Source: Candidatus Thorarchaeota archaeon
GTDB taxonomy: Archaea > Asgardarchaeota > Thorarchaeia > Thorarchaeales > Thorarchaeaceae
DNA: 10,276 nucleotides
NCBI GenBank assembly: GCA_030638785.1
Contig: DAOWDY010000086.1
Span: 1 to 10,276 of the forward strand
Direction of reading: 5' to 3'
Below the pieces are notes generated by a model. It made no database searches. It had not been told where the DNA came from and saw only the letters and a list, made by a program, of their open reading frames with translations. The translations under genes were made by a program, and so were the position numbers. Of the stretch, positions 1 through 5,641 are shown piece after piece (positions within the stretch are counted from its first letter, which is position 1; the number at the start of each line of letters is the position of its first letter).

Positions 1-41
1 TCGATGAGGTTGAGGACGCCTTCTGGAATTTCTTCAGTCAT
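1..41 (-). CDS. vhuU: Start of a small VhuU-like peptide, the detached C-terminus of the hydrogenase large subunit (3' end beyond the left edge)
   Basis: An ATG at 39-41 opens a reading frame on the minus strand 11 nt after the large-subunit stop, in a different frame. Thirteen complete codons are visible, reading MTEEIPEGVLNLI, followed by GA (Asp or Glu). From family knowledge, intact MvhA proteins have a segment of the type 'xxEGLLNMVE' just before the Ni-binding VIRAYDPCxxC end. The visible residues fit that segment, and the preceding subunit lacks it. In Methanococcus the same piece is a separate peptide, VhuU, with selenocysteine or cysteine in the Ni motif, and the order there is vhuD-G-A-U. 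I infer that the Ni motif follows within about ten codons to the left of the window. Only a few purines (AGAGAG) precede the ATG, so the ribosome binding site is weak. The alternatives are a sequencing frameshift or an unrelated short ORF. Confidence 0.6.
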   Translation of the reverse strand, partial: MTEEIPEGVLNLI

Positions 42-52
42 GTTTGTTCTCT

Positions 53-1360
53 CTATATCATGGGTTCTGGTAGTTTGAGTGATTCGTGAGCCTTCTGATT
101 GAAAATCTGCTTTCCCGCCTCCTTTAGGCTCAGTTCTAGGCCAGCTATATTGTTGTTCGTAGCAACAACCATGTTGACCTTGGTAATGATTCCCTGATCA
201 TCTGTCCAGTAATGATGCAGTAGGGTTCCGCGTGGAGCTTCTACACAACCAACACCATCTCCCTTCATGGGTTGCACGTCACTGAGTTTCAGGTCTGTGC
301 TCACGATGTCAGGGTCTTTTAGAAGGATGGTCATCTCTTCGATTGCCTGTACTAACTCGATGATGCGAGCCCAGTGGTACGCAAACGTAGCATGTATCGG
401 TCTACCCAGAGCGTCGCGCATCTCCTTCAGTGCATCTTGAGCAATGGGTGTTGCCATCTGGTCTGCAACGTTGCATCTAGCAAGAGTATTTGCTCGCCAG
501 ATTCCCTTTGGATATCCCTCTGGCTTGTAGTAAACATGAGTGGCGTAGGAGTATTTGGGCACGTATTCTCCATAGTACTTTCGATAGTTCTCAGGCTTGA
601 AGTCTGCAACGATCTTACCTTCTGGGTCCATGACCCGAAGTTTGCCATCGTAGATCTCCAAGTTACCTTTGTTATGCAGTCCAAGGTAGTAAGTTGGAAC
701 GACTGCGAGTTTTGTGATTGGGTCCCAGTAATCCTGAACGACCTTCTTTGCAAGGTCGACTGTTGCAAGGGTCCACTGTACCACATCCTCAGAACGCTTC
801 AGGAACTCATCACGCTTCTCTTCTGAGAAAACGTTGAGCATGCCTCCTGGAATCGCTGTGACTGGGTGAACGGCCTTTCCTCCTACAGCAGCACACAGTT
901 CTTGACCAAACTGCATCATCTCGAGGGCCATCTTGCCAACATCTGGTAGAGCCTTTATGATCGCAACTACATTTCTCTTAGCAGGGTCTCCCAAGGGACC
1001 AGCCAGGAAGTCAGGGGCTGCCAGTGCAAAGAAATGCAATGCGTGACTACTGAACTGCTTGGCATTGAGGAGCAGTCTTCTGAGTTTCACCGCAGCAGGA
1101 GGAGGGGTTACATCCCATGCTGCCTCTACCGCTTTAACCGATGCAAGGTGATGAGGTTCAGGACAAATTCCGCAAATGCGTGGTGAAATCCTAGGAGCCT
1201 CCTCTGCGAAGCGACCTTCCAAGAACTTCTCAAAGAATCGAGTGGAGCCTACATTGAACTGGATATCCTTCAACTTACCTTCTTTAGTGAGTTTAATCGT
1301 TAATTCGCCATGCCCCTCTAGCCTTGTCACTGGGGAGATTTTTATTGTCTTTTCTGTCAT
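53..1360 (-). CDS. mvhA: F420-non-reducing [NiFe]-hydrogenase large subunit (MvhA/VhuA type), lacking its C-terminal nickel motif
   Basis: 435 residues, cytoplasmic and without a signal peptide. This is the Ni-Fe catalytic subunit of a group 3c hydrogenase, which oxidises H2 and passes electrons through MvhG and MvhD, normally to heterodisulfide reductase HdrABC. Near the N-terminus is the RLEGHG motif (residues 13-18, with the conserved Glu15). It is followed by the first Ni-site motif, RICGICPEPHH (61-71, Cys63 and Cys66). Intact family members end in DPCxxCxxH, but this protein stops at KLPEPMI with no further cysteine pair, about 30 residues short. The missing piece seems to be encoded separately just downstream. 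The ATG overlaps the mvhG stop by 4 nt (ATGA), with a G-rich GGGGGAAG upstream, so translation is probably coupled. No HdrABC or maturation protease gene is in the window. The family assignment is very safe; the group 3c subtype is inferred from the MvhD/MvhG partners. Confidence 0.95.
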   Translation of the reverse strand: MTEKTIKISPVTRLEGHGELTIKLTKEGKLKDIQFNVGSTRFFEKFLEGRFAEEAPRISPRICGICPEPHHLASVKAVEAAWDVTPPPAAVKLRRLLLNAKQFSSHALHFFALAAPDFLAGPLGDPAKRNVVAIIKALPDVGKMALEMMQFGQELCAAVGGKAVHPVTAIPGGMLNVFSEEKRDEFLKRSEDVVQWTLATVDLAKKVVQDYWDPITKLAVVPTYYLGLHNKGNLEIYDGKLRVMDPEGKIVADFKPENYRKYYGEYVPKYSYATHVYYKPEGYPKGIWRANTLARCNVADQMATPIAQDALKEMRDALGRPIHATFAYHWARIIELVQAIEEMTILLKDPDIVSTDLKLSDVQPMKGDGVGCVEAPRGTLLHHYWTDDQGIITKVNMVVATNNNIAGLELSLKEAGKQIFNQKAHESLKLPEPMI

Positions 1361-2268
1361 TTCTTCTTCCCCCTGTTCTTTCCTCGCATCTTTGAGAGAT
1401 ATGACGAGGCATAATCAGTGAAATAGAATGAGCCGATGGGGTCTGGGAATGCGTTCTGAAGCTCCTCAGGGTCCATATCTGCCACTGCGCCAAGAGCTGA
1501 GATGATCTTTGCACCATGGTCTGTGACCGCTGGTGGTGGTCCGAAACAACCCTTGCATGGAGTATTCACAGTTGGACATTGAGCCCCGCATAGACCAATT
1601 GTAGCAAAGCCTAAGCAGAGGTAACCCTGGTCGAGGATACACTTACCAGGCTCGATCTTCCCTTCATGGGTCCGCTTGAATTGTTTGATGTTCTTCTCTT
1701 CTCGCTCCATTGGGCATTGGTCGCACACAGTCTTTGCTGGGAGGTCAAAGGGTTTGTTTGTGAGCAACGCAGTTAATGCATCAAGTGTGTTATCGCTTGT
1801 CGGAGGACAGCCGGGAAGCAGGACATCTACTTCAACAAGCTCAGGATTTGGTACGATATGCTCAGTAAATCCAGAGAGATTTTCCTTTGGAATTCTCGGA
1901 TCTGTGACTGTTTCAGCTTTCATGTATTTCCGCTCAAGAAGCTCCTTCAGGTCCCATTGGTTCGCGAGACCCTGTACTCCTCCAAATACGGAACATGAGC
2001 CCCAAGCAACGAGAATCTTACTCTTCGCACGCATGATCTCTAGTAAATGCATGTCCTCTTTGGTTCTGCAACTCCCTTCCACAAGTCCAATGTGGATTGA
2101 ATTATCGGGGAGGTTCTCAAGGTCATGCAACTTGTAGTCTACCACCGCAGGCCAGTAGACTATCTCCAGCTCTGGTAAGACATCCAAGAGCCTGAGGTGA
2201 AGGTCAATAAGTGACTGGTCACAGCCCCAGCATGAGCTTAGCTGTGTAAGAGCTATTCGTTTGGCCAT
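1357..2268 (-). CDS. mvhG: F420-non-reducing [NiFe]-hydrogenase small subunit (MvhG/VhuG type)
   Basis: 303 residues, close to the usual length. It is the electron-transfer subunit that holds the iron-sulfur chain between the Ni-Fe site and MvhD. The proximal cluster ligands are visible as SSCWGC (Cys13, Cys16), WGSC (Cys92) and LPGCPP (Cys154). A cysteine-rich second half (Cys182, 185, 210, 218, 227, 231, 238 and 241, including CLDQ-like and PCKGCFGPPP segments) can ligate the medial and distal [4Fe-4S] clusters, as in methanogen MvhG. There is no Tat signal, which fits a cytoplasmic group 3 enzyme. The ATG lies 3 nt after the mvhD stop, with AGGAAAGG upstream inside mvhD. The stop overlaps the mvhA start. 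The C-terminus ends in a very basic tail (MRGKNRGKKK, 294-303), which I do not recognise as a standard part of the family. Confidence 0.95.
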   Translation of the reverse strand: MAKRIALTQLSSCWGCDQSLIDLHLRLLDVLPELEIVYWPAVVDYKLHDLENLPDNSIHIGLVEGSCRTKEDMHLLEIMRAKSKILVAWGSCSVFGGVQGLANQWDLKELLERKYMKAETVTDPRIPKENLSGFTEHIVPNPELVEVDVLLPGCPPTSDNTLDALTALLTNKPFDLPAKTVCDQCPMEREEKNIKQFKRTHEGKIEPGKCILDQGYLCLGFATIGLCGAQCPTVNTPCKGCFGPPPAVTDHGAKIISALGAVADMDPEELQNAFPDPIGSFYFTDYASSYLSKMRGKNRGKKK

Positions 2269-2271
2269 GGT

Positions 2272-2739
2272 CTAATCGCCTTTCCTTAAAGGATTTGGTC
2301 CAATCTTCTTGATCCGCTCTACCATTGCAGTTACACCCTTTGTGAAGACATCGCCCTCTGCAGCGCTTGCCCACTGTAGGTGGATACGTTCTGGGTCAAT
2401 ACCTGCATCCTCTAACAGTTTCTTGAGGAGCACGAACCGACCTCGCATCTTGAGGTTCCCGCTTGTATAATGACAATCCCCTGGGTGACAACCTGAAATC
2501 AGCACACCGTCCGCTCCCTGATACAGAGCATCAAGAATGAACAGCGGGTCTATTCGTCCAGTACAGTTGATACGAATTATTCTTGCGTTTGGTGGCATCT
2601 GCATCCTGCTTGTTCCAGCCAAGTCCGCACCGGCATAAGAGCACCAATTACAGCAGAAGGCGACAATTCGTGGTTCGAACTTGCCCTTTCTCTTTTTCTT
2701 AGACTTGGATGGTACTGTCTTTTGGGTCGCTGCAGTCAA
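2272..2739 (-). CDS. mvhD: Hydrogenase [2Fe-2S] subunit D (MvhD/VhuD), linking the hydrogenase to heterodisulfide reductase
   Basis: 155 residues. MvhD accepts electrons from MvhG and docks on HdrA in the MvhADG-HdrABC bifurcating complex. The hallmark segments are present: FCCNWCSYAGAD (from residue 28; Cys29, Cys30, Cys33), Cys59 in INCTGRIDP, and GCHPGDCHY (Cys84, Cys89). Selenocysteine forms of this subunit (VhuD) exist in some methanogens and Asgard archaea; here the motif positions I recognise are cysteines and there is no in-frame TGA. The start is a TTG, chosen because an ideal GGAGGT lies 10 nt upstream and the next Met (46) falls after the first cysteine motif. Residues 11-20 (SKSKKKRKGK) form a basic extension ahead of the conserved core. 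This is the first gene of the hydrogenase operon, 3 nt from mvhG. Confidence 0.94.
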   Translation of the reverse strand: MTAATQKTVPSKSKKKRKGKFEPRIVAFCCNWCSYAGADLAGTSRMQMPPNARIIRINCTGRIDPLFILDALYQGADGVLISGCHPGDCHYTSGNLKMRGRFVLLKKLLEDAGIDPERIHLQWASAAEGDVFTKGVTAMVERIKKIGPNPLRKGD

Positions 2740-2749
2740 GTTCGTTCGG

Positions 2750-2755
2750 ACCTCC
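2750..2755 (-). promoter_or_regulatory. Shine-Dalgarno GGAGGT that fixes the TTG start of mvhD
   Basis: Reading the minus strand, GGAGGT is followed by ten bases and then TTG at 2737-2739. This is a full match to the anti-Shine-Dalgarno sequence at good spacing. No ATG or GTG is available before the conserved FCCNWC motif, so the site decides the start of mvhD. Confidence 0.8.
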
Positions 2756-2802
2756 TGCGGGCAGTAGTCGCGCGGAGAATGGCTTCCCTATTAATGTTCA
2801 CG

Positions 2803-2875
2803 TATCCAAAAGCAGACTAAATCCGTTGAAGAATGTCCAAAAACAAAAGGAATTCAGAAATATATGTCCGAAAAC
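2803..2875. repeat. Three 11-bp direct repeats at an exact 31-bp period, possible operator array
   Basis: On the plus strand the units are TATCCAAAAGC (2803-2813), TGTCCAAAAAC (2834-2844) and TGTCCGAAAAC (2865-2875). The consensus is TRTCCRAAARC. They differ only by A/G changes at three positions, and both intervals are exactly 31 bp, close to three helical turns, which places the units on the same DNA face. A weaker related stretch (GAAATATGTGCC, 2886-2897) resembles the GAAATATATGTCC around the third unit. The array covers the region where the hydrogenase promoter should lie, and the third unit abuts its best TATA candidate. I infer binding by a multimeric regulator; nothing in the sequence identifies it. 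Confidence 0.5.
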
Positions 2876-2984
2876 CAAAAACATTGAAATATGTGCCAAT
2901 GCTCATAAGTATGCATTATCAGCTACGAACAAGAACGCTTTTTACACCCCGTGAACTACATAGATGATATAGCCTATAAGGTGT

Positions 2985-2990
2985 GAGGAG
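2985..2990 (+). promoter_or_regulatory. Shine-Dalgarno GAGGAG that fixes the start of the Lrp-like gene
   Basis: GAGGAG is followed by seven bases and then ATG at 2998. A GTG at 2983 is in frame but overlaps this site and would add five residues (MRRIP) not expected for the domain. The ATG is therefore preferred. Confidence 0.75.
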
Positions 2991-2997
2991 AATACCC

Positions 2998-3234
2998 ATG
3001 ATCTTAGCGTTCATAATGGCCAAAGTTGAGAGTGTTAGAGCACGCGATGTACTTGATGGTGTAAGAGCCATCGAAGAGGTTGAAGAGGCATTCCTCATCT
3101 ATGGTGCATACGACCTACTGATCAAGGGTTCTTTCAAGACTCCAGAGGCACTTAGCTCGTTTGTCGTGGACACGCTTCGTAAGATTGAAGGTGTCAAAGA
3201 TACGGTGACCAATGTCTGTGCCAGCTGTGATTAG
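2998..3234 (+). CDS. Stand-alone Lrp/AsnC-type ligand-binding (RAM) domain protein with a CxxC tail
   Basis: 78 residues, the full length of a single Lrp/AsnC effector-binding domain, with no helix-turn-helix. The pattern is typical: MILAFIMAKVE forms the first strand, then a helix, a second strand (EAFLIYGAYDLLIKG, about 30-44), a second helix and a closing strand (IEGVKDTVTNV, 63-73). GAYDLLIKG matches the family core around the effector-binding loop. Such orphan domains bind small molecules, often amino acids, and form dimers or larger rings; some pair with full-length Lrp regulators. The final residues NVCASCD add Cys74 and Cys77, a CxxC at the extreme C-terminus that I do not recognise as a normal family feature. 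It is divergent from the hydrogenase operon and convergent with the tungsten oxidoreductase, 23 nt away. Effector and partner are unknown. Confidence 0.85.
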   Translation: MILAFIMAKVESVRARDVLDGVRAIEEVEEAFLIYGAYDLLIKGSFKTPEALSSFVVDTLRKIEGVKDTVTNVCASCD

Positions 3235-3257
3235 ATGATTGTCTTAGTACGAAACAT

Positions 3258-5144
3258 CTACTGAGGGAGAGCGATTCCTTTCGCCTCTTCTTCGAGACCC
3301 ACTCTTCTGATTGTTTCCATAAAGGGTAGACCTGTTTCCAAGTCCCAACCTCTCTGTTCATAGTACTCATCAAGCATCTGGTTCAGTTCAACAACCTGCC
3401 CCTTTGGTGGTCCTAGTGGAGCTGGTTCATCCGTGAGCCGTTTTGGAATCTGATCGTCCTTTCTTGATATGCCTAGTCTAACATTGAAGAGTCGATTTAG
3501 ATTCACAATCCTTTCCCCAATAAGCTGCAAGTCATCGCGAGTGAGATCAAGACCGTTGTGTATCTTTAGAGTGAGAGCAATATCATCATAGAAGAACTCT
3601 GGAGGTATCTGTGTTCCATACTTGCAAAGACCAACACTCTCGATCATTACCATGTAGTCCTCACATTCTTTGACCATGATTCCCTTGTATGTAGGATTCA
3701 ATCTATCTGCCATTTCTGGAAGGTACTCTTCACCAAACCTCTTCTTGATGTCCTCATCAAATCCAGCTTCATCTAATACAGGGAACGCGTAGAGATGGTC
3801 CGCGCCTCTGGCAGCAGTTGCTGCAGCAAGACCCATTGATTTCTGTGCTCTAGGTTCTTGTCCTGCAAACTCCTGCTTCTTAACATGCATCACAAACTTC
3901 TCAGTTCCACGACCGATTTTCTGGGCTGCTCGGAAACTTCCCTCTGCAAGAAGGTCACCGAACCCCTCCCGTGCTGCGATCATCTTTGTGAGTTTCACTA
4001 TGACTTCATGATTTCCCCAGTTGAGTTCTAATCCTCCAGTATCCTCTGCAGTGATCAGTCCCTCATCCCAGCATTCCATCGCCCATGATATTGTGCCACC
4101 AAGTGAGATTGTGTCCATACCGTACTGGTTAGAGAGATGGTGTCCATAGAGAACAGACTCCAAGTTATCACTTCCACAACGTGAGCCCATGGAGGATTGG
4201 GTTTCGAATTCGGGAGCGCCGCCTTCATATGCATAAGGTCCGGAGGAAACTTTCGTGTACCGCGCACATCTCTGTAGGCAGCTAAAGTCAGCCCTCGGTT
4301 TGACAAAGTATTGTGCGTTGATTGCATCGCCACTAATCTTCTCATATCCTTCAAACACACCTTGCTTCATGTTGTAGCTTGGTAAACGACCGATATGCTG
4401 CATCAGTTCAACAAGACTTGTTGTTCCATACTTTGCTCGACCTGGTGTGAAGGGATTGGCCAACATTCGTCTGTAGAACTCATCCATGTGTGAGAGGTAG
4501 TTCTTCTCATCAGCAACCTCAATCTTTCCAGTTCCTCTGACACAGATTGCTTTGATCTTCTTAGAACCCATAACAGCTCCAAGCCCAGATCTTGCAGACG
4601 CACGGTCTCTATCATTCATGATGGCCGCAAACCTAACAAGGTTCTCTCCTGCTTGTCCGATGGCAAGGGTTCTACATTCCTTTCCATGACGTTCTCTCAA
4701 GATATCATCAGTTTCAAAGACATCTTTCCCCCACAAACCCTCTGCGTCCAGCAGTTCAACATTGTCATCTGCTATGTTTAGATAGAGAGGTTTCTCAGAG
4801 GCTCCTGTGAACATAACTGCATCATAGCCTGCAAACTTCAACTCTGGGCCCCAAAAGCCCGCTGCATGACTCTCTCCCCAGACATCAGTGAGTGGTGAAA
4901 GAGCAGCAACAACATGTCTTGATGCCTGTGGAAACATTGAGGCGGTGAGCAATCCTGTTGCAATTCCAAGTACATTCTCTGATGATAGAGGGTCTGTACC
5001 TGGGGGTACCATGTCATAGATGACCTTTGAGAGGAATCCAGCTCCAAGAAGATACTTTTTGACAAGCTCCTCATCAATAGGTTTCTTTTCGATGCCTCTA
5101 TTTGTCATATCTGCCCATAGGATTGTTCCTGCAACACCTTTCAT
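3258..5144 (-). CDS. aor: Tungsten-containing aldehyde:ferredoxin oxidoreductase (AOR family)
   Basis: 628 residues, slightly longer than the roughly 600 of Pyrococcus AOR. AOR family enzymes oxidise aldehydes to acids at a tungsten bis-pterin and pass electrons through a [4Fe-4S] cluster to ferredoxin. The N-terminal pterin domain is recognisable (GFWGPELKFAGYDAV, 96-110; RSGLGAVMGSKKIKAI, 185-200). The active-site region has PEFET (311-315), and RGADH (446-450) aligns with the segment carrying the catalytic-site His of Pyrococcus AOR. Cluster ligands in AOR follow CxxCxxxC plus a distant Cys. Here the pattern is D286-x-x-C289-x-x-x-C293, with Cys507 in GLCKYG, so the first cysteine is an aspartate. 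The start is supported by AGGAGG 10 nt upstream, and the ATG overlaps the ferredoxin stop by one base (TAATG). It is the last gene of the four-gene operon. The substrate cannot be read from sequence; the adjoining hydrolase makes an unusual aldehyde or N-heterocycle possible. Confidence 0.93.
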   Translation of the reverse strand: MKGVAGTILWADMTNRGIEKKPIDEELVKKYLLGAGFLSKVIYDMVPPGTDPLSSENVLGIATGLLTASMFPQASRHVVAALSPLTDVWGESHAAGFWGPELKFAGYDAVMFTGASEKPLYLNIADDNVELLDAEGLWGKDVFETDDILRERHGKECRTLAIGQAGENLVRFAAIMNDRDRASARSGLGAVMGSKKIKAICVRGTGKIEVADEKNYLSHMDEFYRRMLANPFTPGRAKYGTTSLVELMQHIGRLPSYNMKQGVFEGYEKISGDAINAQYFVKPRADFSCLQRCARYTKVSSGPYAYEGGAPEFETQSSMGSRCGSDNLESVLYGHHLSNQYGMDTISLGGTISWAMECWDEGLITAEDTGGLELNWGNHEVIVKLTKMIAAREGFGDLLAEGSFRAAQKIGRGTEKFVMHVKKQEFAGQEPRAQKSMGLAAATAARGADHLYAFPVLDEAGFDEDIKKRFGEEYLPEMADRLNPTYKGIMVKECEDYMVMIESVGLCKYGTQIPPEFFYDDIALTLKIHNGLDLTRDDLQLIGERIVNLNRLFNVRLGISRKDDQIPKRLTDEPAPLGPPKGQVVELNQMLDEYYEQRGWDLETGLPFMETIRRVGLEEEAKGIALPQ

Positions 5145-5641
5145 TATTTAGACGCCTCCTTGTTATAGAGTTCGGACTTTTGTTCATCGTATATTCGAGC
5201 AAGCCTGCCATCGCTGTCTTTTTTCTTGAGGCCTTCTTCAGTTGTTGTCCATATTGCATCAACAGGACATCTCTTGACACACTGACCGCACTGGATGCAC
5301 TTGATTGCTTTTCCAGTGTCAGGGTTTATTGTGATTGCATTGTAGGGACAGGCTATCACGCAAGCCCCATTCCCAACACACTTTCTGTTGTTAACTATTA
5401 CAATCCCCTTAGATGTTCGAGATAAGGCCTTTTCTGGACATGCATTGATGCAAGGTGCATCTTCGCAGTTTCGACAGAACAAGGGAAAGTCTAGTCCTGG
5501 TTCAATACGGATTACCCTTACTTTAGACCTTGCAGGACTAATGACTTTGAAGTAGTACATACTACAAACATTCACACAAATCATGCAACCGGTGCATGTA
5601 TCTGGATCTCCGAAAACGAATTTCAACTCGCTCAATCTCAT
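5144..5641 (-). CDS. Four-motif iron-sulfur (ferredoxin-like) subunit, probable electron partner of the tungsten oxidoreductase
   Basis: 165 residues, soluble, of the HycB/DmsB-like type that holds up to four clusters. Cysteine motifs in order: C16, C19, C22, C26; C56, C59, C64, C68; C88, (N91), C94, C98; C115, C118, C121, C125. In the third motif the usual second cysteine is asparagine (KCVGNGACVIAC), so that site has only three Cys and may carry a [3Fe-4S] cluster, use a non-Cys ligand or be empty. Family relatives are electron-transfer subunits of molybdo- and tungsto-enzymes. The one-base overlap with aor argues strongly for a complex or dedicated pair. The start overlaps the amidohydrolase stop by 4 nt (ATGA), with GAGGAAGG just upstream. 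The C-terminal 35 residues are charged and lack cysteines. Confidence 0.9.
   Translation of the reverse strand: MRLSELKFVFGDPDTCTGCMICVNVCSMYYFKVISPARSKVRVIRIEPGLDFPLFCRNCEDAPCINACPEKALSRTSKGIVIVNNRKCVGNGACVIACPYNAITINPDTGKAIKCIQCGQCVKRCPVDAIWTTTEEGLKKKDSDGRLARIYDEQKSELYNKEASK

Larger units (their letters stand above)
2740..2997. promoter_or_regulatory. Divergent control region between the hydrogenase operon and the Lrp-like gene
   Basis: This 258-bp stretch holds no convincing gene and is richer in A and T than its flanks. For the hydrogenase direction, the best TATA-like element is ATATATTT on the minus strand (2858-2865), which would give a leader of roughly 90 nt. A nearer ATTAATAG (minus strand, about 2788-2795) would give a short leader. 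For the Lrp-like gene, CTTTTTA at 2938-2944 on the plus strand is a weak candidate with a leader of about 30 nt. A short inverted repeat, AATGC-N10-GCATT, lies at 2898-2917. Three phased direct repeats within the region are listed separately. That promoters are here follows from the divergent gene layout; the exact elements are guesses by eye. Confidence 0.5.

Noticed and set aside
41..60. Simple frameshift (sequencing error) as the cause of the short large subunit
   Set aside because: Not fully excluded, because the second frame has no stop just upstream. Reading through it gives residues unlike MvhA, whereas a fresh ATG at the known VhuA/VhuU split point fits better.
374..826. Plus-strand open frame of about 150 codons inside the hydrogenase large-subunit gene
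   Set aside because: It lies wholly within a strongly conserved minus-strand gene and its product has no recognisable domain. The same holds for the other opposite-strand or frame-shifted ORFs at 427-786, 1176-1517, 1676-2137, 4055-4615, 4838-5425, 5596-5841, 8326-8571, 9050-9289 and 9793-10129.
2898..2917. Inverted repeat AATGC-N10-GCATT as an operator
   Set aside because: Five-base arms with a ten-base spacer are expected by chance in AT-rich DNA, so it is mentioned only within the control-region entry.
2709..2954. Plus-strand ORF of 81 codons across the mvhD start and the control region
   Set aside because: It begins inside mvhD, uses low-complexity A-rich codons, overlaps the phased repeats and ends just before the Lrp-like gene. 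It resembles no known protein.
3235..3257. Terminator between the convergent Lrp-like and tungsten oxidoreductase genes
   Set aside because: The 23-nt gap has no T-run or hairpin on either strand.
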